64,000 nt of DNA from Limonium bicolor (taxonomy: Eukaryota > Streptophyta > Magnoliopsida > Caryophyllales > Plumbaginaceae), in assembly GCA_023374045.1 (NCBI GenBank), contig CM041776.1:473421375-473485374 (forward strand). Direction: 5' to 3'. The position numbers and the translations under genes are program-made. The notes under the pieces were generated by a model. That model made no database searches, was not told the DNA's origin, and worked only from the letters and a program-made list of their open reading frames with translations. Of this stretch, positions 38,101-52,300 are shown one piece after another. Within the stretch, counting starts at the first letter, position 1. Each line of letters begins with the position of its first letter.

Positions 38101-40530
38101 TCCTTGCTTCTCAGCCAAAACACCAAAGGTTGGCAGGATCCATTTTTTGCCAAGGTTACAAGATGCAAAGGAACTCAAAGATAGGGTCTTTAAGACTCCT
38201 AAGGAAGATAAAAAAGGTCTTAGCTTAAAGTACCAAAATGAGCCTTAAGAGTAGATTTTTACCTCGAAGTTCAAACTTGAATATTTTGTCCCCTGTAAAC
38301 AGTCTTTTTTGATATATTAAAAACTATAAAATTAATCCTAGAAATTAATAAATAAAATAAACCTACAAGTTGCAAAATAATTCCCGGTCGTAGCAGTAAA
38401 GTAATATGAGCAACCGGGGTATCGAAATAGGGGACTAAGAAAGTAAATCTAATACTATCAAAAGTTGTAAATCAGTGGAAATTGTTGATCAATAAAATTA
38501 AGAACAAGTCAAGAGTGACTGAAAATAATATAACAAAAGTGGAACTCCGGGTTTATGTGGTCTTCCCTAGTTAAGTCATGCAATTATATTACTAGTTGAT
38601 TGGGGATTAGGGTTCGGCTAATTCTAGCAAGTTTCTAAAAGACTAAATCCTAGCCAATTTGAACTCCACTATGTAGAACGCGACAGATTAAATCATAAAT
38701 CTATCACTACTAACGCAGAGGGATTAAACATATGAATTTAAATTGCATCTGAAGGCTAACTCATCAATCAGATAAAGCTCTCCACATATTAACAGATTAT
38801 AACGACCTAGCTATCAATCACGGATCAGATTTTGACAACTTTCGCACAGCTAAAAATAAAATAGCAAGTTTTATTGATAGCGCAAACAATATTTATAATC
38901 TGAAACAAACCGTTAATAGATCCCAAATCAACTAATAATAATTCTACAAAACCTAACTATTTACAACCACCATTCCCCGGAGTTTAATCCCTTAGCCGAA
39001 CATATCGAAAGAGGAAAAAAATAGAGAAGGAGTAGAAATCATCTCTATGTCGAATCCAAAGATTTGCTAGTTGTAGGGTTAAACAAACTGATGAAATTGA
39101 TGCAGAAATTCTCCTTGGTTGCACCTTGGTGTTGCACGGTTGTAGAGGAGAAAATAGGTCACGGCTCTCCCAATTTGAATTCTGAATGTCCTCCTCTTGC
39201 TCGCGCAAGCCCCTTTAAAATAGAATTTTTGGGCATAAAATACACACGTCCAGCTCACCTGTCCGGGTAGGAGAGCCGGACAAGAGATAGCTTTGTCAGG
39301 CGAGTTTTCTTTCGTTTGTGAGACGTTCGGCTCTACGTCTAGGTCATTTAGCCGGACGCCCTAGCTGGACGAAAATATATATCAAAATCCCGACACTGCA
39401 CTCGTGGTCGTAAATATTTTTGTTCTTCTAAGCACGTCTGGGTCAGTTAGCCGGACACGTCATCCTGACACTTCGACTGGTGAGAGTTTAGTCACATCTG
39501 GGTCAGAGTCCGGGTGAGTTTGCCGGACAAGTACAAGGCGTCCGGACCACAGGGTCGGACGTAAGTCCGAACGCGACGTAGATTTTTCCTATTTGTACCG
39601 AATTTCTCCCATATCACATCCTGTTATAAAAACACCAAAACAAGCCAGTGTGAGGTATTTTCACTTTAACAAAGATATAAACATCATAAAATCATAAACT
39701 TAGGAAAAAGACAAAAAAGATAAGGGGTTTAGGCACTAAAAGATATATCAATAATTAGTGCATCACCCCCGACATTCTACCAAGGCTAGAAAAAAAGGAT
39801 GAAAAGTTAGCTCTTTGATAGTTTGAAGAGTAGAAGGTAGCCAAGGTATTACAAGAGCTAGTTTTCATGACCCACCTTTGGTTGAAGTTTACCTTGCTTT
39901 AGCTTGATTTTTCCTTGTTATTTTCGGCCAAAGAGAGGGGTTAAAAGCTCCAGATTTTTGAGTGAAAAGGATGAATAAGTTGTGTCAAATGAGTCTCATT
40001 ATTGGATCTTCAAAGCAAGAGAAAAGACTTAAGGTTTTAAGGAACATTTCTTACCTTTGTTTGCTTGAACTTTGACTAGCTTTTCTCCTTGGTTTCACTT
40101 CAGATTTTGCCCCAAAATCTATAGATTTTTCAGCCATAAGATGAAGGGAGTGAGTTCTGATGTTCTTGTTGAAGAAAGAAGAAGATTTAAGGGAAACATT
40201 CAAGGAAGTTAACTCACCATTAATGTCCTTCCATGGAGCTTGAAGAGAGCATTAAGAGGAAGAAGATGGAGCTGCTTTCATCCAAAGAGAGGAGTGAGGA
40301 TTCAGAAGCCTGCATGAGGAGGAATGAGAGTTGGTAAGAGAGTGCAAGGGTGCAAGAGAAGTGTGAGTTGTGGTTCCCTAGAATAGAAGACTTTTACGAC
40401 ATTAGGAAGCTTCCTCTTAAAAGTAAAATGATTTTTGCTTTTGACTTTCCATCCATATTGTCCGGCCATCATTGGGATATTTATGGGGTAGATTTGTAAT
40501 TTTTGGAACTTATAATATTAAGGTGTTACA
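35193..40530. mobile_element. Probable solo long LTR (element A)
   Basis: The interval starts TGTAACACC and ends GGTGTTACA, a perfect 9-bp inverted terminal pair of the kind that bounds LTRs, and the start matches elements B and C. A TGTTG 5-mer follows the right end (40531-40535) and also overlaps the left end (35190-35194), consistent with a 5-bp target duplication if one TG was lost. No coding sequence, primer site or polypurine tract is inside. About 1.46 kb of the length is a nested insertion, leaving an LTR of about 3.9 kb. Confidence 0.55.
38310..39765. mobile_element. Nested non-coding insertion in the solo LTR
   Basis: The composition changes sharply here. The interval begins TGATATATTAAAA, ends TTAGTGCATCA and is followed by CCCCC, so on the minus strand it looks like a purine run followed by an LTR start TGATGCAC. 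No target duplication was found. The right third (39240-39580) carries several GTCCGG/CCGGAC palindromic motifs. No protein is encoded. Confidence 0.4.
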
Positions 40531-42147
40531 TGTTGTGCATTTGGACTTGTTTCATGTGCTAGGTTGTAACTTGTGTAATTACCTTGTTCTAAGGTGTATT
40601 CCTTGTGTTAAGGTGTATTTCTTTATGTTTTGAGTGGTTAGTATACTTTACTATTCATTGTGACTAGTTAAGTATGTTCTTTGATTCACTCATGATATTT
40701 GTGTTCTAAATTCATGTAATGATATATTACATGTTGCATCAACTTTCTTAGTTGATTTCTCCTTATAATTACTTCCACTTTAGTCCAATATTTTATGTAA
40801 GGTTTATTGACCTTTAGGACTATATGTATTTATTTAGATAAATACATTTGGAGATTATATAATTTCTTAATCATTTTCGGGCTCATTAGCCTCTATAATA
40901 ATTATGTAATCCTTAATTATATTTCATAAACCTTTGAGGTATTTCATAAACGGGTTAGTCGGAATTAAGTTGGCGCACGTGATGTCATCCCTAGGAGGTG
41001 ACCGTCCTACGAAACCGTCCCTTGTGGGTCGGTCGGAGCAAAAATCTGCCCTTACCTTGTTTTTTAAAACTAGAAAAAAATGGGGACATTTCCCATTCTT
41101 CATTTTCACATCTACAGACCAGAATAGAGAGAGATAGCATGGAAAATAGGAGAAAAAGCGGGTAAAGAAGAGAAGGAATGCTCACCTTCACCAAAGCTTC
41201 TACCCTCCATGAATGGCTTCCTCTTACTCTCTTGTTATTTCTATTTCCTCTATGTATTTGTTAACTCCACTAGTGCTCTATGATGAGGTTTGACCCTTAA
41301 ACGCTTCAAGAATGCTTATAAACATTACCTCATTTATTATGATTGTTTTATCGCCATCAATGTTTCATTAATGCTTTGGATTGATCACCTCTTGCATTTA
41401 TTGTGATTCTTAGCAAAATTAGGGTTTGAGTTAGAAATTGGAACAAATTGGGAGATAAACCCTAAATTTTATTTCTCTAAAAGATTTAGGGAGTAATACT
41501 TTAGGGCTATTTTTAGGAGCTTAAATTTAATGCTATCTAAATACATTAGGCTTCTTTAAATTAAGGGGTTTGATTAATTAGGTAAGATTTGATTAGTCCA
41601 AGATTTGAAGAATCTTTACTTTAGCTCTAATACATAATTATAGTGAGGTATGTTTATGAGTTCAATTGGGAATTTTAGGTTAGGGTACTCCTCCATCCAA
41701 TCCATTAAGACACCACTTAGCTTAGTTAGTTGTTCTTACATTTCACTCAAACAAACAATCAAGCTTGTCGCTAAACCCCCATTTACCGTTCTTTGTTTCA
41801 ATTACTAGGATACTGAAGCTTGGGATTAGAAACCAATTTCCATGTGGATATGACCTTGTTTTACTGTAGTGATTTGGGTGCACTTGCCCTCTTGCTTGCT
41901 TACGTTAATCCCGCTATAGTATTTTCCCTTAGTAGGGTATGAATATTTAACAAATTTGTAACTAAAGTAACTAATATATATATACTAAGTATGATCTCAC
42001 ACCACTTAGATAGCGCCCTATACACTCTTTGGTCGTGAAATTATGGGTTTTAAAAAATGTCCACATTTGAAGCAACATGAAATGAGAGCACACACCTAAT
42101 TCTATTATGATAAAGTGGGTTGTTGATGAAGCAAAACAACATGTAGT
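40531..42147. other. Retroelement-derived non-coding sequence
   Basis: No gene was found. Stretches such as GGATACTGAAGCTTGGGATT and CATGTGGATATGACCTTG near 41810-41860 resemble spacer sequence between gag-pol and LTR in plant gypsy elements. The GGTCGGTCGG block near 41030 recalls 34735. The region may be the continuation of the Athila-type remnant on the far side of the solo LTR, but this is inferred. Confidence 0.35.
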
Positions 42148-42560
42148 GGGTGTTTGTTTTGGGGTAATCAGGAAAAGAAATCATTTCAAATTTCCGTTCA
42201 TGGTATCGTAGTTGGACAGTTTACTTTCGGAAAAGAGAAGCGGGAATGGAATCTCAAAACCCGCTATCGGACCCATCCCTTACTAGGGAATGAGATCCCC
42301 CCAAGACACGAGGGCGACATAGACCATTGACCAATAACTAAGACCATGACCGGGGACCGGTGAATGTTGGCCAACAATTAATGACCATTGACTAGAAGCC
42401 GGAAGTCATTGACCATTGATTGACGGTCGATGACCGGTTTATTTATTTCATTTCCCCCGGTTCAAACAAACAACTAGGAAAATCAAAGGGAGTTATTTTC
42501 CATTCCTCTCCATTCCCATTCATGATTTCATTCCATTTCCCTCGCTTGAAAGAAACGCCC
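42148..42560. mobile_element. MITE-like element, 413 bp
   Basis: The left end GGGTGTTTGTTTTGGGG pairs with the complement of the right end (GGGCGTTTCTTTC). Inside are TGACCATTGAC-type short repeats and an AAAATCAAAGGGAGTT block shared with the cluster at 14770-15560. The target duplication is not clear. Non-coding. Confidence 0.55.
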
Positions 42561-42701
42561 ATTTAACTGTTATATTTACCAAGGGTTGTTGTCTTTGATA
42601 ATATTATATGATTTTGTGATGATTATATGTTTGTCCATGTGTTTGTTGTACTTTAGGATGATTTTGTTATAATGACTAAGATTGGTTAATTAAGAGATAA
42701 G

Positions 42702-45700
42702 TGTAACACCCCTACTCTAATCGGCTTCTAATCATCTTACTTAACATTGTAATCGCAGCGGTAATCTCAACAATTGAACTACTGGTGTCGCCGTTCTCAC
42801 TCACCCATACGAGTAATAACGTGCTTACTGATATATTCTTAAATACGAAACAATTTCCCACAGTGACAACAAGAGATAGATCTAACCTTCCCAAACCAAT
42901 ATAAAATACATTCACAGTGAGCATTCTAAGTATCCAATCCATACACGTTTCTAAGTTCGTATCAAATGCAACAGTGCATATTTAAAAACTGTAATTAAAC
43001 TACCCAGCGCGTCCCTCTCTTTGCCGACACCGGAAGCTGCATACCTGCAAAATGTTTGTTTGTGGTATGGAATCAGCCCTGCTGAGTATGTTACTACATG
43101 ACTGTCATGCCCCCTCGGACCCTCAGTTATTTGGTCGAGAGCATGCAATTCATTTTCATGCAAGTAGTTTAATTTTAAAACCGTAAAGCAACAATATATA
43201 TTGCAGTAAACTCAAATAACCAACAAGCCCCCGGCTTCACACATCACATCGTAATAAACCACTGAAAGCGTTACAACGCTTATATGAGTACAGAGACTCC
43301 ATTCCAACAAACACTTAATAGTTCATAATTGAGTTCGGCGACTCACTCGACCAAACAATCCACCATAATCTACACATGAGTACAACGACTCGACACAACC
43401 AGTTCACAACACACAATATGAGCATAATGGCTCGTTCAAACAAATCCACCACATACCACACATAATTACAAAGCATAACCACTGAGCAACAAGGCGAAAC
43501 AACGAGAGTTATAAACAAGTATAGTTACTCGTCTTTGGCGTACAAGCCCAAATAATGTTCACCTAATGTACGAGCTAGTATAGTTGTTCGTAATTGTTCA
43601 GTCATGTCTAATGACAACGTCTCGTTAGAACGACGTGTCTCTAAGTTACCCATCTCTTATGGCGGGTCACCCACGGCAGTAGCCACTCCAGCGGTAGAGT
43701 CCCCGACCTACGAACAATCTGTAGTTCATTGGAATTTATCCAGATACTTACGGCTACCACACGGTATCCTAGTATCGTTAATGGATCACAGTTCACAACA
43801 AGAGCCACATCCTCTTGATAAGCTTACTTATTCCATCGCATTGTCTTACTATTCTTCTTAACACAGCAGGCTAAGGTCATTAGTCCAATCCTGAGTATGT
43901 CGACTCGGGATCCAGTGTTAGGTACGAGAGCGGCGTTAAACAGGCCAGTGCTCCGTATATAAGTATCGGATAATATATGTATATATATATATCTTATTAT
44001 CCTAATGCTACAACGTTTTACTTACGTTCCTTATATTACACATATAAGATAGCATCATTGCCGCTAGTTCGTTTTATAATATGTTCATATATACGAACGG
44101 TACTGTTATCATACAACAGTAATAATAAAGCAGCATTAATACACAACTTAAGCATATTAATTCACACAAGCAGACATTCAATCTTATCACAGATTTTCAC
44201 ACAATGTCTGAACTGAGGAAACCCTCAGAGACAATCAAGCCACATAAATAACATACCGTTCACCCTGAAAGTATTACGGTGGAGTATGATTCAGCTAGCT
44301 CCGATGCTCCTCGTGTCGTCTCTAACAGTCTAACAATACATAACGCTACTGATTAGAATCCCGTATAACAACTTAACTCTACGGTACCCCGTACCGTCGC
44401 TATTACCTCCCGGTTAATCCCCCGTTATTAACTGTCAACGTTTTGTCGGGTTTTCGGCTTAACTCGAAATTGGAAAAACGTTATATTACATGCGTAGTCA
44501 TGTCTCGTATAATAACATATTGAATGTTGAACCTTGTTATCGCATGTAACTTAATATACTTCTTGTATATCATATAGTCTATCACTATATTGCGTGCGTA
44601 TCTTAATCATATACTATACATTTCACCTTAGTATTTATTTTCCTAAGGTTTTGTTTTTCCACCATTCATTATAATACATGGTTTCCAACCTTAATATATA
44701 TTCATCCTTATATACGTTTTTCTTGTATATGTATATATTTACCACATAGGTAAGTTCCATGAGTTATAAACTCTTATATTATATGTTACATTTTTATCAT
44801 CTTTTATTAGATGATTATTCCCTTTAGTTGTACTATATTATACAACTTATATTAAGATTATTATCCTAATATTATGTAACATTTTAGTTGTATCTTTACA
44901 ACTCCCAAGGTTTAATTAACAACTTCCTTAGTTTATAAATCCTATTTATTTATAGTTTGTCACATTACTTAATGTGAATATCCTTACTTTTATTAATTCC
45001 ATCTAAACCATACAATTGTTATAACATTTATAACATTATAGACCTTAGTCTAAAATTCATTTTCCAACCTTTAATATTTCGGTACAGCCCTTGAATTTAT
45101 TTAAATTCTATTTTGACCACATAACATTATGTAATGTTATACCATATACTAATATCATATATTATGATATTTTTATTCCCCTTTAATTTATAACCTATAG
45201 TTTTTTATACAAAACTATTATATATTGCCGCATAGGCACATATATTAAACCTTATTCTTTTCCATAAACCATAGTTTCCTTTATTTACAAAGTCACCCCA
45301 TTATTTATACCATGTTATATATACCATTTAATATAACATTTCTAACTTATAAAAAAGGTATAACCTATGGTTTTATTTTGTAAAATTCCGAACAGACCCA
45401 TATATGTTCTATAATTGCCATTTGGCCCAATTTATAACATATAGTTTAATAATTCATTAAAACTATATATCATACACATATCTTAATAAATACTCTTATA
45501 TAATTCTAAAAATCACCAAATTTCACCAAAGGGTTATAATTACCTTATTAACCCATATACTTTCGGTATTTACTATACCACCACATATATTTCTCCAAAG
45601 TGTCATAATGACATCATAACTATATATTATACATATATAGTTTATTTTAATTCCAAAAATAAACCCAATAAATTCCTGAAAATTCCTAATAGCCCATGGG

Positions 45701-47981
45701 TGTTTATAATACCATTATACACCCTTTATTTTCGGTAATAACATATATACCACATATGTTATAAAGTTGTTACAATTAAATACATAACTTATTATAAAAC
45801 CTTAAATAAGTTATCTAACTTATTTAATTTGGTCAAATCCTACCATATGGTCAAGGTTGACCACCTTAATATTTCCTTGACCATTAACCCCCATAAATTA
45901 CGGTTTATACCCATATCTTTTCAGAAATTACCATTTAACCCCAAAACTTTATATTATCATATAATTTTTATATAAAGTCATTTAAACCTCTAATTTTCGG
46001 CTTTATTAATATATAGCCCCCAAATTTAGTTTATTTACACTAAAACCCCAATAATGTGCGGTAATGCATATTTAGCATCTAAACTTAATTAAAAGCTTAT
46101 AAATGCATGAATAAAATGGCCTAAAGTACATGGCCTTATTACAAACATTGGCTTATAAAATAAATTACACATATATCCAAAAGTACTTTAAACTCTCGGC
46201 CCTTACCACATATTTTACTTATTTACCAATTTTCCACATAATGTCTTAAATTTGACAATTATGCTAATTAATTAGTTATAAAATTTACTAAACCATTCCT
46301 TAATCACCTAAGGTCAAAATAAGACCTATAAACCTTGTTCACTCACGGAACAATATGTATACATATGTATAAACACATATTAATATACCAAGTGAAGGTT
46401 TAAGTGATTTATACCTTGTTTTTGCCTAGTTTAGGCCTTATTTGGCCACGGCTGTATGGAGATCTATTTTCCACAGCTTAGTTTACATGTTTTCAAACAA
46501 CAATTAAGGCATGGTTAGTCTCCAAGTAGGATCTAACCATAAGAAGTGTTTAATGTCAATTTCAAGGTAAAATTTACCTTTGAATACCAAGGCAAGAACA
46601 AGTGCTCTTCGGCCTAAATTTACAAAGGGTAAAGGGTGTCAAAAGAGCTACTAAAACCAAGCTTTAAACTGGTATAACTCAGATTAGAAGATGGCCAATC
46701 TTTACCTTGTTTAAAATGCCTAAAATGGTGTTTTTGGCTTGGATCTGGTTATACTTCAAGGCTCTTGATGTACCAACTGGATAAGTATGTTAAGATGAAG
46801 ATTATAAGCTTAGAAACAAAGTTTCACAGCCGAATTTGAAGGGAATCAAAAGATATGTGCTTAAAGCACATTTTTATACCTTAAGAACAAGATTAGCTTT
46901 CTCCACCTTCTTCCCTTGTTAATGCCGAGATACACCCTCCATTTAACCTCCAAAACAACCTAAGAACATTGATGGAAGTGGTTGATGCTTTGCTCCATTG
47001 AAAGAGGAAGAAATTGTGAAGAAAATGAACATTTAAAGGCTTAATTAGCTTACCAAGATTAATTGATGTTCTCTTCTGTTCTTGGTGAGTTCGCCACGAC
47101 TTGGAGAAGCCAAAGGGAGGTTTGGAGCTGCTGGTGTCGGCAGGCAAGAAGGCAAATGAGAGAGGTGAGTCAATTTTGCCTTATAAGTCAATTATTGTTA
47201 CTTTAATTCACTTTTTGAATTAGTAATTAGATGACTCATCATAACAGCTGGTTAATTGATTGAAGATTGATAATCAAGTGGGAATGACAGCTGTAGGGGG
47301 GCGGCAGCCTTTGGTCAAGGCAATAGGTGAGCTTTGACCATGATTTAAGTTAAGTTAAGTAATTAGTTGTTATTTTTGGGTACTATTCATACTAAATTGC
47401 CAATTTTGATTTTTATTTTTAAACTTTGATTTAGACTTTATAATATAGTCTATCATGTCACATTAATGTTATAAAGAACTTAATATAGTCTTTACAGTAA
47501 CAAAAAGTCATTATCTTAGAGCTCATACACAAAAAACGTGCTTTAAGGAATTTTAGTGCACATTTTAAGTCGCAGGGTGTTTCTGAGCTTTGTTTTCTTT
47601 GAGAACAGTTTTGTTGTGTTCCTTACATGATATTTGATCATGGTATCCAATTTTATATCATTTAGAGGTCATTAGACCTTTAAGGTATTCTTAGAGCACA
47701 TTTTTGCCCTACTTGACCTTGAAGCATGTAAATGCCTGTTCTTTGTGTTGGAGTGTTGTCCAACAATTGTAACATGTTTAGTAATGTGTTAATAAGCTTA
47801 GGACGAAATCTTAGGTCCTAATAAGTTCATTTGGGTATTTATTTACCCTAAACAGTCAAAGGGTGCAACATCTTGCTTTGTGTTGGCCACTGTTGTCCTC
47901 AGTTGACTTTTAAGGCATGTTTAGGCCTTAATCAATGTGATTAAATATTTAATCCATATTTTATTAGTTTGGGGTATTTCA
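42702..47981 (-). mobile_element. 3' LTR of element B (long-LTR retrotransposon)
   Basis: The left boundary is TGTAACACCC at 42702 and the right boundary is GGGGTATTTCA ending at 47981. These are the same terminal sequences as in the complete element C. A polypurine tract lies immediately outside at 47982-48000, so the element runs on the minus strand and this is its 3' LTR, about 5.28 kb long. Its partner LTR would be beyond the right edge of the window. I see no coding capacity inside. Confidence 0.8.
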
Positions 47982-48000
47982 GTCTACCCCCCTTAAAAAG
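47982..48000 (-). other. Polypurine tract of element B
   Basis: On the minus strand AAGGGGGG directly precedes the LTR start, the position and composition needed to prime plus-strand DNA synthesis. The same arrangement is seen at 53471-53487 in element C. Confidence 0.8.
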
Positions 48001-48189
48001 ACTTCGTCCCGAAGTCCTTACCCATCTACAGTTCACCTAAGAAATCAAGTTCCACTAAGTAATCACAGACAGATCATCACTAGGAAGTACATTCCACTAC
48101 GTTCAGATCTAGTCTATATGTATCACATTTGATACAACAGTAATCTCATTCCATATAGTCAATAATCATGACACATTCATTCATAAATA

Positions 48190-48315
48190 GCACTAAACAA
48201 GGTACGAAACTCATAGTACACAACACTAGACAAGGTGCAAAACTCATAGTACACATCACTAGACAAGGTGCAAAACTCATAGTACACAACACTAGACAAG
48301 GTGCAAAACTCATAA
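48190..48315. repeat. 33-bp tandem repeat, nearly four copies
   Basis: The unit ACTAGACAAGGTGCAAAACT plus CATAGTACACAAC repeats from about 48190. Adjacent copies differ at only one or a few positions. It generates a repetitive open frame on both strands that is not a gene. Confidence 0.9.
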
Positions 48316-48504
48316 AGTACTCAAAGGTGTTTGCAAGGGATACTCCACGCATCCCTATCTACATGTTAGTATCTCGCGAGGATACTCACACATCATTCCA
48401 CATGTATGTGTGCACATATAGTTAACGTTGACAAATCACAGAGAAGCAGTCTTAAAGACCAGGACTTGACGATCCCCAACCCCATGCTAACCAACGTCTA
48501 CTAC

Positions 48505-48715
48505 CTGTGGACACACCGGTTTAATAACGAAGGACACTGCGGTCCACGGCTCCTCGGACAGTATCACCTTATTTCCTTAGATACCCACAGACACACCGGT
48601 CTAATGACAAAGGGCTCTGCGGCCCACGGCTCTCTGGGTGATGTCACTCGCAGACACACCGGTCTAATGACGAAGGACTTCACGGTCCACGGCTCTTCGA
48701 GTGACGCCCTAAATT
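48505..48715. repeat. About 62-85 bp tandem repeat, three copies
   Basis: Three units start with GACACACCGGT and contain AATGACGAAGG-like and GGTCCACGGCTC-like blocks. The spacing is uneven because of an indel in the first unit. It lies in the non-coding part of element B. Confidence 0.8.
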
Positions 48716-49363
48716 CCAATTTCTATTCATATCTGTGTCCACTTGTAGGAAGTTTTGAGAGTCATTCAACCCCGACGTGGTCAGCGTCAGTGTTGAACTA
48801 TCTCTCACCTCAATTTGTGTTCGGTTTCCCTTGATCGGACTAGGATCAAGTTCAACTTCCCACGTCAATTTCAATCAATCAATTGTTTATTCACTTTAAT
48901 CTTGTTTCCTCTTGATATTTGCCACCTTGTGTCCCATAGATACACAAGTCAACTAGTGTAATTAATTTAGTCATTGGCATATAGGATCATGTATCCTAAC
49001 CATGTACCAAGTTCACTCGACTTATAATTATTCATACAATTCCTAGAGGTTTTATCTCCACTAGGTTACACATCAGTCTCATGCCGAGTCACAAATCATA
49101 TAGTATGGAGCTTTCTACTCCTTCTATTTGACATCTCCCACCGAAACTACCAGATAGACCTACTTGAACTCTCAACCGGAGCTAACAAGTTAGGCGTTTA
49201 TGTGTTTAATGTTCGCAACGTTTGCATAAATAATCGGAAATAGAATAAGAACACTCTATCTGTTCTCCCTTTCCTATTCGCCAAAACAATGCGAACTAAA
49301 AAATATATATATTCATACACATAATACATCATAATATTACCTCAAGTAATATAACACAATCAT

Positions 49364-52300
49364 TGTAACACCCATCCAAAGCCAATCGTGGTTATCGCAA
49401 AACTGAACACTTAATCGAATACGTCGCAGCGGAAATAATAAACACCTGGACCTTGCCACGGTCTGATCGTTAGAATATACCGGCCTTAACAATTACAACA
49501 CTTATCCAAAATACATAACCAACCCAACATCACCATCCATAATACCGACAACCAACCGAGTACAAGTAACTAAGTCATAATCACAACCTTACATCAGTTT
49601 AAATATAAACAGACGGGTGCACAGCGCAACCCAACTCAAAATAAAATCCCATCCTAAGTCTAACCGCTCCTACTCTCGTAGTGCGTCCTCATGGGTCTCT
49701 TACCTGCAAGTGTAAAAACAGCCCCCAAAGGGGGTCAGCACGAATGCTGGTACACCCTCTCATGGCCCCCAAGCTAACGGGGCTACGACGACTAATTGTC
49801 GATAGCATGGAAATTGATTACATACACAAGCATGATATGAAGTGCAATAACAATAACCACAGATGAACATATATAGTTCACAAACAATGAACGACTCAAG
49901 CGTTCCCTTATCAAGTGGGTTAGTAACCCCCTCCTTAGTCCTCATTTCCTTAATCTCAGTTCCTTACCTTACCTTAATCTTAATCTCAACTTAGTCTCAG
50001 TATACAAACCGTTCCTGGAAGGGAATGGTTGTAGCTTAATTCGAACCTGGGATTTAGGTGATCCCACCGCACCATCTTAATGCCACCTACTCTGGACGGG
50101 AGTCCAGCGTAGCTGAGCCGGCAACCGGCCCTAGGCTACAAGTCCGAAGACAAGTCCTTAAGCGGAGGGCGGATCTGATTCAGATACCGTCCCCCTTTTT
50201 CCTTAGCATGCATGACCGAGATCGGTCCCGGGTTCCTCACTCAAGTTCCAGTTAGTAGAAATCTTAATCACCATGTGCTAGCTAAGCCTTAACGGGCATT
50301 AACCAACAACCACCAAACTTAACTCTTATTCTTAACTCAGTAAGTACTAAACTTGGTTAGTAACAATCTCAAGTCTCGCGGGTTAGTGTAAAGATAACAC
50401 ATACACAACGAGAACAAATATAACCGGTTGCATGCTTTATCTTGTTTTAGTCATAGCAATTAAACAGATAGCACACAAGCCGAGGGACACCTCGTTACAA
50501 GCAGGTCACAAGAAAGATTGTACCGTTCACCGTCGACGATCGTTTGGTTTATCTCCTTCCAAGTCCCAATTCACCAATCCTAAAACATTGATTCATGTTT
50601 AGGCCATTAGTTATTTGCACCTCACTTAACTCACTTAATCCCTTAAAAATTCCCGATGAATATCCTCTTAAGTCCTTACCACTTAACTTACAAACTTAAC
50701 TTTAGACATTAAGGTTCTTACTTATCTTAACTTGATTCCTTAAGTTCTTAGGGTACTAATCACTACCACCCTACCAAGAGTATACCTTATTACCAATTAC
50801 CATTCTTAGAATTCAAAATTTCTTTTTTTTTAAGTGTTAAGGGTCGTCCGACCCACCCTCTGGGTCGGACCCTTCCAGTAACTTTCGAGTTTGAAAAACT
50901 CTACATGTCCGACCCACGTCCGACCCAACCATCTGGGTCGGACCATTCCAGGAATTTTTCCGTCTTCTAAACCTTCCATGTCCGACCCATGTCCGACCCA
51001 ACCTTTTGGGTCGGACCATTCCAGAAACTTAACCGCCCTTAAAACTCACCCGTCCGACCCATGTCCGACCCAAGTCCTCTGGGTCGGACCATTCCAGAAC
51101 CTTTCCCTGGCGTTAAACAGAGGCCGTCCGACCCAAACTTGGGTCGGACCCCTGGGTCGGACGCCACCAAAACATGCCCAAACTTTGCCAAATCTTCACT
51201 AAACTTTTCCTCAAGCCATCCAATGTGTTCTAACATCATTTAGACCCTTAAACTCATCTTAAACCATCCTCCAAATTCATTCCCAATCCTTTACACAATT
51301 CTTACAACAACTACTAACACTTAACACTTATTCCTCCTACATTTCAACATCCCTTTCACCTAGCACTTCTACCAGCCCAAAGTTCCCTCCTTATGAACTT
51401 GGCCACACCATATACACCACTTTCATCTATCTTACACTTTCCAAGGTTTTCCTTAAATTCTAAACTCTAGTTTCTATCTAAATCATCTCAAGGTTTCACA
51501 CTAATCACATCAAACTTACCAAGGTTTCCTAGCTTCTTCTATCAACATTGGCCTAAGTCCTAAATACCCAAACACACTCTTTTAATTCCTAGATCCTTCA
51601 TAGTGATGCCTAAGTCATTATAACTCATCAAAACACTTTATCTCACCCCTTTTTCATCAGACAACCTCTAAAACTTCCTAGTACTTCCTTAGTCATTAAA
51701 TTCCCTTAGAACATCTTAAACACTTAAGTTCTCCTTTAAATTTTTGCCATGGGTTCTCTAGTATATAGCACATCCTAACACTTGGTTTTTCTCCATCAAC
51801 AACCAATATCTCTCAAATTCTCATCACAACACCTTAACACACAATTTACACACAAAACTACACACACAACATCATATAGTGCACAAACTTAAATGCTTGG
51901 CACTTAGGCCCTTAAATGACAATAATCTTAACCACTGAATTTCCACATATATTTGCCTTTAACCTGCGAATACACACAACAAGGCTCCCATTGAAATAAA
52001 ATGCTTCTTGTAATTCATTTCAACATTGTTTGACTATCTCTTTTCTCATTGGCTCCTTAGTCACAAGTTCTCAAACATAGTCATTGTTTCTCCTAGGTCA
52101 TATATAACCCTTTTCTAATGTAAACTCTACACTAAACTCATCACATATCTAAATCCCATTCCCTTAAACAATAAACACCTTAAGGTAAGTAATTTACCTT
52201 GTTCTTTTACAAGCTTTAAAAACTTTCTTCCTTAGGTTTTTCCTTCTCAATCTCGGTCACCAATATATATCTCCTTGCCAATGTTCTAACCAATATCCAA

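Larger units (their letters stand above)
48001..49363 (-). other. Untranslated internal part of element B, interrupted by element C
   Basis: This interval joins the 3' LTR of element B to the insertion point of element C. It contains two tandem-repeat blocks and no gag or pol sequence, so it is the non-coding stretch between pol and the 3' LTR. Element B resumes at 63947. Confidence 0.65.

Noticed and set aside
48190..48315. CRISPR-like array
   Set aside because: The units are contiguous with no unique spacers, in a plant retroelement.
48146..48352. Repetitive open frame with SFAPCLV units
   Set aside because: It is produced by the 33-bp tandem repeat and is open on both strands.
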